64,000 nucleotides of DNA from assembly GCA_900557195.1 (NCBI GenBank), contig USRT01000003.1, positions 37,677 through 101,676 on the forward strand. The letters run 5' to 3'. Below, piece by piece: positions 8,642-18,834 of the stretch; position 1 is the first letter of the stretch, and the number at the start of each line of letters is the position of its first letter. A program made the translations under genes and the position numbers. The notes below the pieces were generated by a model. The model had not been told where the DNA came from and searched no databases. It was given only the letters and a program-made list of their open reading frames with translations. Origin of the DNA: an uncultured Clostridium sp. (GTDB lineage Bacteria > Bacillota > Clostridia > TANB77 > CAG-508).

Positions 8642-9941
8642 ATGAGAGTATCAAAAATGGGAATGAAAAATGTAAAATTAAGTAATTTAGATGAAATGTA
8701 TCCAGCACAAGATATATTAATCCAAACAAATCAAGTAAAACAATATGGAAGTCGGAGTATATGCATATGATAATATTCCATTAAAGGTGCAAGATAATAT
8801 TGAAGAAATTATAAAGAAACATTTTAATAAAGCTGATTGCATAGAAGTACAAATGCCATTATTACAACAAGAAGAAATTTGGAAAAGATCTGGTAGATAT
8901 GATGGATATGTTGAAGATGGCGTTATGATGACATCTGAAACAGATAAAGGAAATTATTGTTTAGCACCAACTGCAGAAGAAGCAATTACAACTTTTGTCG
9001 AGAATAGAGTTACATCACATAAGCAATTACCAGTAGTATTTTATCAAATAGGACCTAAATTTAGAAATGAAATTAGAAATAGAGGGTATCTATTAAGAGG
9101 AAAAGAATTCTTAATGTTTGATTTATATAGTTTTGATAAAGATGAAGAATCTATGATGAAAACTTATAAAAAGATAAAAGAAACGTACTTTAAAGCATTT
9201 GAGGAATTACAATTAGATATAGTAGCAGTTGCAGCAGATAATGGTTCTATGGGAGGAAAAAATTCAGAAGAGATAATGGCACTATCTAGAATTGGTGAAG
9301 ATACAATACTTTTTGATGAAGAAACCAAACAAGGTTTAAATATTGAAGTATTAGAAAAAGAAAATGCGCAAAGCTATTTAAAAGAAGTATATAATATAAA
9401 TGATATTAAAAAGTTAAAAGAACAAAAAGCAGTTGAATTAGGTCATATTTTTGCACTTGGAACAAAATATTCAGAATCTATGGGAATAGATTATATAGAT
9501 AATGAAAACAATAGTAGACCATTTTATATGGGATGTTATGGAATCGGTGTTAGTAGAGTACTTGGATTAATGTATGAAAACAATGTAATAAAAGAGAATG
9601 ATAAAGTAGTGGGATTTTCTTTGCCAATTTCTGTTACACCATATTATGTATATCTAATTAGTAATGATAAGAAAAGAGAACAATTAGAAGATCTATATGA
9701 AAAATTTAATAATAAAGATATAGAAGTTATTATAGATGATGTAAAAGGTTCAATTGGAGAAAAAATAAGAAATGCAAAGATACTTGGAATTCCATATGTT
9801 GCAATTATGGGAAATAATACAGAAGATGGATTTATAGAGTTAGAAAGAACAAAAGATGGAGAAAAGAAAACATTTGCAGTAGAAGATTTAGTAAAAGAAA
9901 TAGAAAATATGAAATGGAGCAAAAAAGATATTACATTTTAA
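8642..9941 (+). CDS. proS: Prolyl-tRNA synthetase (short form), one CGG +1 shift
   Basis: This class II synthetase charges tRNA-Pro. Motif 2 (FRNEIRNRGYLLRGKEF) and motif 3 (GCYGIGVSRVLGL) are present, followed by an anticodon-binding domain (residues about 330-432). The frame changes by +1 at CGG 8753 after residue 37, restoring YGS-GVYAYDN, the conserved 'SG.Y' motif. The joined protein is 432 residues. That is short: the large editing insertion found between motifs 2 and 3 in most bacterial-type ProRS is absent. The start ATG at 8642 follows AAGGAGA. It lies under T-box control. In the unshifted frame the ribosome would read on only a few codons past the CGG, so an active synthetase requires recoding. 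Confidence 0.93.
8753..8755 (+). other. CGG +1 recoding site 4 (proS)
   Basis: The incoming frame reads AGT-CGG-AGT. Skipping C gives QYGS-GVYAYDN in the conserved N-terminal region of ProRS. Confidence 0.9.
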
Positions 9942-10021
9942 TTAAAAAGCAAAAATCCTTTATAAAGTATGTTTTTTTTTAATATAAAATAAAGTGCTAA
10001 AGATAGGAGAGATGTAATGAT

Positions 10022-11446
10022 ATGTTTTGTAAATCAATTGTAAAAGATTATAAAGATAGTAAGAAAGATATTGTCATATTTTTATTTGAAGAGTCAATTT
10101 GTCCAAGAGAAATAGAAGATACATTAAACTATTCGATTAATGATTTAATTGATAAAAAAGAAGGAGAAGTTACTATAATTCATACACTTGGTAAATATGC
10201 ATTTAAAAGATTTATTTTTGTAGGTTTAGGAAATATAAATGATTTTTCAATACATAAATTTAAGACACTAATAAAGAAGAATATTTCCTATTTTAAACTA
10301 AATTGTTTAGTAGATATTACTACTATAAGAAACAAGAATATAAAAGAAAATGATTTAGTTAATATATTTATAGAAACATATTTGTTAACTAATTATCATT
10401 TTCATGGTATGGAAGAAAAAGAAAATCTTATTCCAGAAATTGATTTAATTGTAAATGAAACTGATGAATCATTTATTTTAGATAAGGTTCAAGAAGCATG
10501 TTTTATTAATATGGCTAGAAATCTTATTAATATGCCATCAAATTACTTGAAACAAGAAGATTTTACAGAGTATGTAAAACAGATTGCAAAAAAAATAAAT
10601 ATACAATGTGAAATACTAGAAAGTAAACAATTAGAGTCAATTGGAGCAGGAGGAATTTTAGCTGTTAATAAAGGAAGTAACCAAGAAGCAAAGCTAATAA
10701 TTCTTCGTTACAAAGGTATAGAAAATGAGCCTTTCAAAGCTATAATTGGAAAAGGCGTTATTTATGATAGTGGGGGATATTGTTTAAAACCATCAACTAG
10801 TCAAATAACAGAAAAAGCAGATATGTCAGGAGCAGCAAGTGTTCTAGCCACAATAGCTATATTAGCCAAGAAAAAAGCTAAATGTAATATTATGGCTATT
10901 ATGCCAATAGTTGAAAATCTTATAGGTAAAGATGCATATAAATGTGATGATGTAATTACAATGTTATCAGGAAAAACAGTTGAAATTACAAATACAGATG
11001 CAGAGGGTAGATTAATTTTAGCAGATAGTATCACATATGCTTGTAATCAAAAAGAAGTTGAATCAATTATTGATATTGCAACACTAACAGGAGCATGTGC
11101 AAAAGCTCTTGGAAATGTTTATACAGGAATTTTTTCTAATTCTGATGAATTTTATGAGAAATTTAAAAAAGCATCTGAAGAAAGTTATGAAAATATATGG
11201 AGACTTCCAATAAATAAAGAATACACAAAAGAATTAAAAGATACAATAGTAGCAGATATAAAAAATTCTGGAGGAAATTCTTCAGTATCAAGTGCTGGAG
11301 CAAGTGTGGCAGCAGGATTTTTATCTGAATTTTTATCAAAAGATATGCCATGGATACATTTAGATATTGCAGGAACAGCATTGGAAAATAAAAGTGCTAC
11401 AGGAGTTATGATAAAAACAATGGCAAAATTTTTAGAAACAAAGTAA
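10022..11446 (+). CDS. M17 leucyl aminopeptidase family protein
   Basis: The product is 474 residues. The C-terminal catalytic half carries the M17 signatures: 'GKGVIYDSGGYCLKP' (metal and catalytic Lys region), 'KADMSGAA' and 'NTDAEGRLILAD'. It is a cytoplasmic di-metal peptidase that removes N-terminal residues from peptides and is usually hexameric. It follows proS by 80 bases, with AGGAGA before the ATG, so it may be read through from the proS T-box or be separate. Base use is native with no CGG codon. Confidence in the family is high; the substrate range cannot be inferred. Confidence 0.88.
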   Translation: MFCKSIVKDYKDSKKDIVIFLFEESICPREIEDTLNYSINDLIDKKEGEVTIIHTLGKYAFKRFIFVGLGNINDFSIHKFKTLIKKNISYFKLNCLVDITTIRNKNIKENDLVNIFIETYLLTNYHFHGMEEKENLIPEIDLIVNETDESFILDKVQEACFINMARNLINMPSNYLKQEDFTEYVKQIAKKINIQCEILESKQLESIGAGGILAVNKGSNQEAKLIILRYKGIENEPFKAIIGKGVIYDSGGYCLKPSTSQITEKADMSGAASVLATIAILAKKKAKCNIMAIMPIVENLIGKDAYKCDDVITMLSGKTVEITNTDAEGRLILADSITYACNQKEVESIIDIATLTGACAKALGNVYTGIFSNSDEFYEKFKKASEESYENIWRLPINKEYTKELKDTIVADIKNSGGNSSVSSAGASVAAGFLSEFLSKDMPWIHLDIAGTALENKSATGVMIKTMAKFLETK

Positions 11447-11827
11447 ATATTATAAGATATAATAAAGAGAAGATAATTATAGATTAAGCAAGAGAGATTC
11501 GGTTCTATTAAATATAAAAAGTCTTCTCTTTTTATATTAGGAAAGTTTTTTACTAATAGGATAGAGTATGCTTTTAAATCTATTAAATAAAGATTTAAAA
11601 GGATTTAATATACACAAAAAAATTGTTTTAAGCTATTTTTGTGTAACTTTTATAAACAATAAATAGGTATATTTTTATTTACTAAAATGGCAAAACAAGA
11701 ACAAGAAATGGACACAAATTATAGATAAAATAACTAAAGTCTAGAAAGGAGGGAGGAAACTAAAAAAATAAAATATAATAACTGAGAATGTGTAATAATA
11801 AATATTAATATATAGGAAGGTAAGTTT
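11447..11827. other. Intergenic region with weak hairpins
   Basis: AGAGAAGA (about 11466) can pair with TCTTCTCT (about 11522), followed by a T run; this is a possible terminator for the aminopeptidase gene. The remainder is AT-rich with no recognised feature. Confidence 0.45.
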
Positions 11828-12475
11828 ATGGAGTTAGAAAATAGTCTGTTAAAACAAGATACATTACATTTAGAAGGCAAGGATGTAGAAATTAAAAGTG
11901 AAACTTTTGAAAAATTAATGTTTTTGTATTCAGCAGCTTTAAAAGAGGTGGAAACTAAAATAAATATTTTAAAAGATGAATTTAAATATTTATATAATTA
12001 CACTTTAATTGATCATATAACAACCAGAATAAAGAAACCAGAAAGTATTTTAAATAAAATGAAAAAGAAACAATTGTATATAAACTATCAAAGCTTAATT
12101 GAGGAAATTAGTGATATTGCAGGAATAAGAATTATATGTCCATTAAAAGATGATATATTTTCTGTAATAAATTTAATAAAAAGCTATCCAGAATTTAAGG
12201 TTTTAAAAGAAAAAGATTATATAACAAGACCAAAGAAAAGTGGATATTCTAGTTATCATTTAATAATAGATGTTCCTGTTAATGTGGCAGGAAAGATGAT
12301 ATATGTAAAAGTTGAGATTCAAGTAAGAACTATGGCAATGGACTTTTGGGCAAGCTTAGAGCATGATATAAAATATAAAACAGATAAAAAAATTAGTAAA
12401 AAGATGTCTAAAGAATTAATAGAGTGTGCTAAATTGATTAATAAAATGGATGTGCAGATGTCTAATATGGTTTAG
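11828..12475 (+). CDS. Small alarmone synthetase (RelQ/YjbM-like GTP pyrophosphokinase)
   Basis: The product is 215 residues. It has the RelA/SpoT synthetase core: 'ITTRIKKPESILNKMKKK' (ATP-binding basic region), 'ISDIAGIRIICPL', 'DYITRPKKSGYSSYHL' and 'VEIQVRTMAMDFWASLEHD'. It lacks the HD hydrolase and TGS/ACT domains, so it is a stand-alone (p)ppGpp synthetase making alarmone from ATP and GDP/GTP. GGAAGG precedes the ATG. It has no CGG. It is monocistronic as far as can be seen. Confidence 0.9.
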   Translation: MELENSLLKQDTLHLEGKDVEIKSETFEKLMFLYSAALKEVETKINILKDEFKYLYNYTLIDHITTRIKKPESILNKMKKKQLYINYQSLIEEISDIAGIRIICPLKDDIFSVINLIKSYPEFKVLKEKDYITRPKKSGYSSYHLIIDVPVNVAGKMIYVKVEIQVRTMAMDFWASLEHDIKYKTDKKISKKMSKELIECAKLINKMDVQMSNMV

Positions 12476-12650
12476 TATATGTATGAATGAATAAAGTTAA
12501 TCTATTGAAAAATGCAAAAAGTAAACATAATTCATTGATTTTTGAATATATAATTGTTATAATAAGAATGATTCAAACTAAAGCAGTTATAATATAATGA
12601 ATTCCGTATTATGATTTGCTACACTAAGTGAATTTAGAAAGGAATGTGAT

Positions 12651-12758
12651 ATGGGCAAGTTTTTTTTAATATGGCTTGGAATATCACTTGTTACTACCGT
12701 GTTAATATCAAGGATTCTCTCGGTTTGTAAAGAACCGGATGATCAAGAAGAGGAGTAA
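12651..12758 (+). CDS. 35-residue single-pass membrane peptide
   Basis: A hydrophobic segment (FFLIWLGISLVTTVLI) at residues 4-19 is followed by an acidic tail ending 'PDDQEEE'. GAAAGGA lies 9 bases before the ATG, and a strong terminator follows, so the peptide is plausible as a real small gene. Its codons (CTC, TCG, ACC, CCG) resemble the GC-richer class. Function unknown. Confidence 0.5.
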   Translation: MGKFFLIWLGISLVTTVLISRILSVCKEPDDQEEE

Positions 12759-12765
12759 CTAAAAT

Positions 12766-12800
12766 AAAACCACTGTAAAAATTTACAGTGGTTTTATTTT
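12766..12800 (+). terminator. Terminator of the 35-residue peptide gene
   Basis: AAAACCACTGTAAA pairs with TTTACAGTGGTTTT around a 3-base loop, followed by T-rich sequence. Confidence 0.8.
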
Positions 12801-12866
12801 AGTTGACTTTTCATATTCTAAAAGTTATGTCCATAATAAAATAAATCAGAAATATATTATTGCAAT

Positions 12867-12891
12867 TTATATATATAATTTTTTACATGTA
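12867..12891 (+). repeat. 25-bp direct repeat, left copy (target duplication of the IS)
   Basis: The 25 bases (starting TTATATATATAATT and ending TTACATGTA) are identical to 14022-14046. The copy abuts the left inverted repeat of the IS. Confidence 0.8.
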
Positions 12892-14021
12892 TATAGGTTT
12901 AAAATAGATATGTCACAAGTAAATTGAAAATAAAATATTGAAAGAGAGTACCAGAAATGATATTGTTTAAATGACCAAAAATAAACGTATCAAGGAGGCA
13001 CTCTCTTATGAGTAAAAGTATAACACAAAAAATGAAATATAAACAGTCTGTAGTGAAATATTCTTATAAATATGGAGTAAAAAATGCAGCGATAAAATAT
13101 AATGAATGGCCGAAAACAATATATAGATGGAGAGAAAGATATGATGGAAGTATAGAAAGTTTAAGAGATAAATCAAGACGTCCGCATCATCATCCAAATG
13201 AACATACAGAGAAAGAAATAAAATTAATAAAGGATTAATAACAAAGAAACAGGCTTGGTAGTGTTATGGGTAAAATTAAGAGAAGTAGGATATAGAAGGA
13301 CAGTACAAGGATTATACCATGTATTACAAAGATTAGGAATATATGAAAAAGCACCAAGAAAAGGAAAAGAGCAAGAAAATATAGAAATAATAAGAGTAAC
13401 ATATCCAGGAGAAAAAGTGCAAGTAGATGTGAAGTATGTGCCAACAAAGTGTTTAACAAAAGAATTGCAAGAAAAAGGGGAAAAATATTATCAATATACA
13501 GCAATAGATGAATTTACGAGAATAAGATATACATGGTTCACAAATGAGCATAGCACATATATGTCAAGTGAATTTGCAAAGAGGCTGGTAAAGTATTATC
13601 CATTTAAAATAAAGACAATACAAACAGATAATGGATTTGAATTTACGAACAGATTAAATTGGAATAGTGCAATAAGAAAAAAGAAGACATTATTTGAGAG
13701 AACATTAGAAGAATTAAGGATAGAACATAGAAAAATAAAGCCATATACACCAAAAGAGAATGGAAAAGTAGAAAGAAGTCATAGAAAAGATCAAGAAAGA
13801 TTTTATTATAAAAAAGTATTTTATAGTTTAGAAGATTTAAGAAAACGAGGAGCAGAATGGAGAAAAGAATATAATAATTTTCCGATGAGACCGCTAGGAT
13901 GGTTGAGCCCCAACGAGTTCTTAAAAAGATATAAAAGTCAAGAAGAATCGTTAATAACAATATAGGGTACTCAAAGTATATTGATTTCAAAAAAGTGTGA
14001 CATATGATTGACTAACCTACA
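12892..14021 (+). mobile_element. Insertion sequence, IS481/IS1202-like, with long target duplication
   Basis: The imperfect terminal inverted repeats are left T-A-TAGGTT...AATAGATATGTCACA and, read from the other end, TGTAGGTT...AATCATATGTCACA, continuing to ...GAGTACC. The 1130-bp element carries one DDE transposase interrupted by a frame change. Perfect 25-bp direct repeats abut both ends. Target duplications of this length are typical of the IS1202 type and unusual for IS481. The identical repeats suggest a recent insertion. Confidence 0.75.
13008..13965 (+). pseudogene. DDE transposase of the IS, interrupted by a +1 frame change
   Basis: The first frame (13008-13238) encodes a helix-turn-helix region ('YGVKNAAIKYNEWPKTIYRW'). 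The second, entered one base on, encodes the integrase core with 'VQVDVKYVP', 'AIDEFTRIRY', 'IQTDNGFEF' and 'PYTPKENGKVERSHRKDQE', the D, D and E positions of an rve-type catalytic domain. The join is at GAT-TAA-TAA-C near 13236. It is not a CGG site, so this is either a simple indel or stop-codon slippage. The remainder is intact at about 319 residues. It lies alone inside the IS. Confidence 0.75.
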
Positions 14022-14046
14022 TTATATATATAATTTTTTACATGTA
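14022..14046 (+). repeat. 25-bp direct repeat, right copy
   Basis: Identical to 12867-12891, directly after the right end of the IS. Confidence 0.8.
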
Positions 14047-14160
14047 ATTATTGACAAATTTTCTGAGATATTATAAAATAAAAGTCTGTTAAAAAACACT
14101 ATGATTTTTTTGTAATATTAGAAACGCACATTATTATATTTAGCATAATAATGAATAATA

Positions 14161-14190
14161 AACAACACTAAAAAGTAGTGTTGTTTTTTA
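14161..14190 (+). terminator. Hairpin terminator downstream of the IS
   Basis: AACAACACTA pairs with TAGTGTTGTT around a 5-base loop, followed by a T run. Confidence 0.65.
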
Positions 14191-14295
14191 AAGTTTATAA
14201 TAATAATAAATATAATACAAAAGTTAATTTAGAGCAAATAAAAATTTTGTGAGTTATAAATATTACAAAAACAAACAATTAGAGGGAGGAAAAAA

Positions 14296-16338
14296 ATGGA
14301 AAAATTAAATTTAGGAAAAGAAAAAATAAGTAAATTACTATTGTCATTTTCAATACCATGTATTATTTCTTTGGTTGTAAATGCTTTATATAACATTGTA
14401 GACCAGATATTTATTGGTTGGGGTGTAGGATATTTAGGTAATGGAGCAACAAATATAGTTTTTCCAATAACTATTATTTGTTTGGCTTTTGCATTAATGT
14501 TTGGTGATGGCGCATCATCATATTTGAGTTTAAAATTAGGAGAAAATAAAAAAGAAGAAGCAGAAAAAGGTGTGTGCAATAGCATATTATCTTCAATAGT
14601 TGTTTCATGTATATTGTGTGCAATCATTTTAGCATTTTTGCCACAACTATTAAATTTATTTGGATGTACAGATGCTTTAAGAGAATATGCTTTAAGCTAT
14701 GGTTTTGTAATAGCTGTAGGACTTCCTTTTATGATGATAGGAACAACATTAAACTCTATTATTAGAGCAGATGGGTCACCAAAATTTGCTATGGCGTCAA
14801 TGGTTACAGGAGCAATTATTAATATTATATTAGACCCAATTGCAATTTTTGTATTAAACTTAGGTGTTACAGGTGCAGCTATAGCAACAGTTATTAGTCA
14901 ATTTGTTACATTTTTTATAAATATACTTTATATTAAAAGATTCAAATCTATAAAAGTAACTAAGAAGAGTTTTAAATTTGAATTTTCTAGAATAGTAAAG
15001 GTTGCAATGCTTGGAATTTCATCGGTCATTACACAACTTGCAGTTGTTATTGTAATTGCAGTTTTAAATACATTATTAAAGAATTTTGGTCAAAATAGTA
15101 AATTTGGTTCAGAAATACCAATTACAGTACTTGGAATTGTAATGAAGATTAATCAAATACTATCTAGCATTATTATTGGTATTGCAGCAGGTAGTCAACC
15201 AATTGTAGGATTTAACTATGGTGCTAAAAAATATAATCGTGTAAAAGAAACATTAAAAATAGTACTTATTTCAAGTGTTTGTGTTTCAATTATGGCATTT
15301 ATTTTATTCCAAACAATACCAGAACAATTAATTAGTATTTTTGGTTCAGGGGATGAGCTATATAATGAATTTGCTTGCTTAGCATTTAGAATATTTTTAA
15401 TGTTAACTATATTTAATGGAATTCAAATTTCATCAGGTATTTTCTTCCAAGCAATTGGAAAACCTGCTAAATCAGCATTTTTAACATTATCAAGACAAAT
15501 ATTATTTTTTACACCTTCAGCAATTATATTATCAAAAATGTTTGGTTTAATGGGTGTTTTATATGCAGGACCAGTAGCTGATGGATTAGCATTTTTAGTA
15601 TCCGCTACATTACTTTTATTAGAAAGAAAAAGCTTAAATAAAAAGAGTAAAGAAGTTTCAAATGATATAAAAGAAGAATCTATAAATGATGATGTTAAAA
15701 ATGAGGAGATTAATTTAAATTCAGATGCAAATAAGAATATTATTATAACAATAGCAAGAGAATATGGTTCTGGTGGTAGATACATTGGACAGTTACTTGC
15801 AGAACAATTAGGAATTAAGTTATACGATAAAAATCTAATTAAAATGGTTTCTAATGAAAGTGGTTTATCTGCATCATATATAGAAGAAAATGAACAAACA
15901 ATAGGTGGGGGTATGCTCTTAGCTAATTTTAATTCACAATATTACAATAATATGACAAATGATGACAATTTATTTATTGCAGAAAGTAATGCAATAAAAG
16001 AAATTGCTACAAAAGGTTCTTGTATTATTATTGGTAGATGTGCGGATTACATATTAAAGAATAATGAAAACGTATTTAGTATCTTCTTATATAATAGTGA
16101 TGAAGAAAAAGTAAAAAGAGCAGTAAAATATTATGGATTAGAAGAAAAATCTGCTTTAAAAGAAATTAATAAAATTAATAAAGCAAGAGAAAATCATTAT
16201 AAATATTATACAAATAAAAACTGGAAAGATTTTAGCAATTATGATTTAGCTATTAATGTAGATAAATTTGGTGTAGAAGAAACTGCTAAGATGATTAAAG
16301 AAATAGTAGAAAATAGTAAATTAGAAAAAGTAATGTAA
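14296..16338 (+). CDS. MATE-family efflux transporter fused to a cytidylate-kinase-like domain
   Basis: Residues 1-450 are a MATE multidrug/Na+ antiporter with about 12 membrane spans and the start 'KISKLLLSFSIPCIISLVVN'. A charged linker (about 450-480) leads to a 200-residue cytidylate-kinase-like domain beginning 'IITIAREYGSGGRYIGQ' and containing 'CIIIGRCADYIL'. The P-loop-like segment is the 'REYGSGGR' form of the AAK/Cytidylate_kin2 family. The fusion is known in several Clostridia; its purpose is not. The ATG at 14296 follows GGGAGG. It is a native gene without in-frame CGG (TCATCGGTC is out of frame). Confidence 0.88.
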   Translation: MEKLNLGKEKISKLLLSFSIPCIISLVVNALYNIVDQIFIGWGVGYLGNGATNIVFPITIICLAFALMFGDGASSYLSLKLGENKKEEAEKGVCNSILSSIVVSCILCAIILAFLPQLLNLFGCTDALREYALSYGFVIAVGLPFMMIGTTLNSIIRADGSPKFAMASMVTGAIINIILDPIAIFVLNLGVTGAAIATVISQFVTFFINILYIKRFKSIKVTKKSFKFEFSRIVKVAMLGISSVITQLAVVIVIAVLNTLLKNFGQNSKFGSEIPITVLGIVMKINQILSSIIIGIAAGSQPIVGFNYGAKKYNRVKETLKIVLISSVCVSIMAFILFQTIPEQLISIFGSGDELYNEFACLAFRIFLMLTIFNGIQISSGIFFQAIGKPAKSAFLTLSRQILFFTPSAIILSKMFGLMGVLYAGPVADGLAFLVSATLLLLERKSLNKKSKEVSNDIKEESINDDVKNEEINLNSDANKNIIITIAREYGSGGRYIGQLLAEQLGIKLYDKNLIKMVSNESGLSASYIEENEQTIGGGMLLANFNSQYYNNMTNDDNLFIAESNAIKEIATKGSCIIIGRCADYILKNNENVFSIFLYNSDEEKVKRAVKYYGLEEKSALKEINKINKARENHYKYYTNKNWKDFSNYDLAINVDKFGVEETAKMIKEIVENSKLEKVM

Positions 16339-16390
16339 ATTCAAGAATCTTATTATTATGTGAGTAATAGAAAAATAAAACATAAAAACT

Positions 16391-16438
16391 ACATCTCAAA
16401 TATTAGATAAATAATTTAATATTTGAGATGTTTTTTTA
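16391..16438 (+). terminator. Terminator of the MATE fusion gene
   Basis: ACATCTCAAATATTA pairs with TAATATTTGAGATGT, followed by seven Ts. Confidence 0.85.
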
Positions 16439-16539
16439 TAAGATATTTTCACAAATGTGAAATTATGATATAATTATTATTAAGAAACTTTGGTTTCCAG
16501 ATGCGGACAAACAAAAATGTATTTTTGGAGGAAATAATG

Positions 16540-17076
16540 ATGAAAAAAATCGCAACGTTAGTAATGGCAATGGTTATGACCATTTTTGCTATGTCCACTA
16601 TTTTTACTGTATCTGCTGCAGGCACTACAGATAATACTGAAACAGTAGCATATGATATGAATGGTGATGGTGTTATCAATGTAATGGACTTAACCATTAT
16701 GAAAAACCTCATCATGAATGAAGATTCTGGATACAGAGTCGCGGATGCAGTAAAAATCAAAAAACTCATTTTAGGTATATCAAAAACTGAGAATGAAGTA
16801 GGTAAGGCAGCAAGAGGATACAATTTCAAAGAAATTAAAGTTTCCGATGAAAGTGTTAACTTTATTAGAAATAGTTTATCAAATTGTGAGCTTATTTCAA
16901 TAAAGTATAATGCTGGAGACTTTATTCTTGAGGATGAACTAACAGTTACAACACTTATGTTTGAAGAAACAGCAGAAACACCTTCTAAAGAAGATGTTGT
17001 AATAACATTCACAGTAGAAGAAGAAACATATGTTATTTGGATTAAAAATGGAGAATTTAAGGTTTCTCATAGTTAA
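16540..17076 (+). CDS. Secreted dockerin-like protein
   Basis: The product is 178 residues. A signal peptide (MKKIATLVMAMVMTIFAMS... ending near 'SAAG', residues 1-28) is followed by a dockerin-type calcium repeat 'DMNGDGVINVMDLTIMKNLI'. A second, degenerate half ('YRVADAVKIKKLILG') lacks the Asp ligands. The remaining 110 residues are beta-rich and unrecognised. The start is one of two adjacent ATGs (16537, 16540); GGAGG is 8 bases before the second. An upstream in-frame ATG-CGG at 16501 is 5' leader. Such proteins usually reach the cell surface or a cellulosome-like partner; no cohesin is seen here. Confidence 0.7.
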   Translation: MKKIATLVMAMVMTIFAMSTIFTVSAAGTTDNTETVAYDMNGDGVINVMDLTIMKNLIMNEDSGYRVADAVKIKKLILGISKTENEVGKAARGYNFKEIKVSDESVNFIRNSLSNCELISIKYNAGDFILEDELTVTTLMFEETAETPSKEDVVITFTVEEETYVIWIKNGEFKVSHS

Positions 17077-17229
17077 AATAGGTAAATAAAGTCAAAAGTT
17101 CGCATCGACGCTGCAGGAGTTCTTCCTGTGGTGCTTTTTTATAAAGTGAGTTAGAAGTTTAATATTTACAGAAAAGTTAGTACTACTAATTACTACACAT
17201 TTTAATCTTGACAAACAAACAAGGGAGGA

Positions 17230-17490
17230 TATATAATTATAACTAATTAAATTTGATTATGATTTTAAAAAGAATAAAGTAGTAGATTTATTGTTACAAT
17301 AAAAAGAGAGGTAGTGTTATTTGGTGAAAACTATCAGTAAATAGATTTGCGAATTACAATTCTTATAGTAATTACGATAGCAACGAATAGCTATAAATAA
17401 GGCAATATAAAAAGTATATTGTGAATAAAGGTGGTACCACGAGTTAAATCGTCCTTTTATATAAGGATAATTTAACTCATTTTTCTTTTA
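17230..17490 (+). ncRNA. T-box leader of tyrS
   Basis: The canonical core AAGGTGGTACCACG (about 17428-17441) is followed by a terminator (GAGTTAAATCGTCC...GGATAATTTAACTC, T run to about 17486). Upstream lies a specifier-type stem with TAC triplets (e.g. GAATTAC near 17352), which would fit tyrosine. The 5' limit is approximate. Confidence 0.9.
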
Positions 17491-17517
17491 CAAATAAAAA
17501 TAAAAGGAGGAAATAAT

Positions 17518-18742
17518 ATGACATTATTTGAAGAATTAAAATGGAGAGGAATAATAAAAGATATTTCTAGTCCAGAATTAGAAAAAAAGCTAAATGAAGG
17601 AGGAATGACCTTTTATATAGGAACAGACCCAACAGCGGACAGCTTACATGTTGGGCATTTATCTAGTTTTCTAATATCAAAAAGATTAAAAGATGCTCGG
17701 ACATCATCCAATTTTATTAGTTGGTGGGGGAACAGGAATGATTGGAGACCCAAGACCAACAACTGAAAGAGCTATGATATCAAAAGAAGAAGTAAACAAA
17801 AATTTTGAAAGTTTAAAGAAACAAGTAGAAGATATCTTTGGATTTGAAGTTGTAAATAATAATGATTGGTATAAGGATATTAATGTAATTGATTTTTTAA
17901 GAGACTATGGTAAATATTTTAATGTAAATTATATGTTAGATAAAGATATTATTAGAAGAAGATTAGAAACAGGAATTACATATACAGAGTTTTCTTATAT
18001 GATACTGCAAGCTTTAGATTTTAAATATCTACATGAAAATAAAGGCGTAGATATGCAGTGTGCAGGTTCAGATCAGTGGGGGAATATAACAGCAGGTATA
18101 GATTTAATTAGAAAATCTACAGGAGATGAGGTATTTGGCTTTACTATGCCTTTAGTTACAGATTCACAAGGTAAAAAATTTGGTAAAAGTGAAGGAAATG
18201 CTTTATGGCTTGATAAAAATAAAACTTCTAGTTATAAGTTATATCAATTCTTTGTAAATGTAGAAGATTGTATGGTAATTGATTATTTAAAAATATATAC
18301 ATTTTTATCAAAAGATGAAATAGAAGAATATGAAAAGAAAAATAATGAACATCCAGAATTAAGAGAGGCACATAAGTGTTTAGCAAGAGAAATAATTACA
18401 TTTTTACATGGTAAAGAAGAATATGAAAAAGCAGTAAAATTAGCAGAAAGTCTATTTAATAATAAGTTTAAAGATTTATCAAAAGAAGATGTAGTAGAAT
18501 TATTTGGAGATCAAGATATAAAACAAGTAGAGGAAAATATTAATATTGTCGATTTTATTACAAATATGGGAGTAGTTAAAAGTAAAAGAGAAGCAAGAGA
18601 ATTTATTCAAAATGGAGCAATATCTATTAATGGGGATAAAATTGATAATATAGAAACTACTGTAACAAATGATATGTTTATAGATAATACATATATTGTA
18701 GTAAAAAGAGGAAAGAAAAATTATTATATAGGAAAGAAATAG
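17518..18742 (+). CDS. tyrS: Tyrosyl-tRNA synthetase, one CGG +1 shift
   Basis: This class I synthetase has the HIGH-type motif 'LHVGHLSSF' (residues about 45-53), the 'KFGKSEG' KMSKS-type loop and a C-terminal S4 RNA-binding domain ('SKREAREFIQNGAISINGDKI'). The frame changes by +1 at CGG 17698 after residue 60, giving KDA-GHHPILLV, a conserved block between the motifs. The rebuilt protein is 407 residues, the normal bacterial TyrRS length. The ATG at 17518 follows AAAGGAGG. It is under T-box control. Before the shift only the first 60 residues are made, so activity depends on recoding. Confidence 0.94.
17698..17700 (+). other. CGG +1 recoding site 5 (tyrS)
   Basis: The incoming frame reads GCT-CGG-ACA. 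Skipping C gives RLKDA-GHHPILLVGG, conserved in bacterial TyrRS. Confidence 0.92.
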
Positions 18743-18834
18743 ATCCAGTTATTTACGTTAGAAAGAGTAATTAATTTACTCAATAATAAAAGTTACTTTT
18801 TACAGTTCTTTTGATTTAACAAATAATGTTACCG

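Noticed and set aside
13226..13240. Transposase frame change as another CGG site
   Set aside because: No CGG is present; the join is at GAT-TAA-TAA-C.
16501..16539. ATG-CGG at 16501 as the true start of the dockerin protein
   Set aside because: The signal peptide begins at the ATG pair at 16537/16540, directly after GGAGG; the upstream part lies in the leader.
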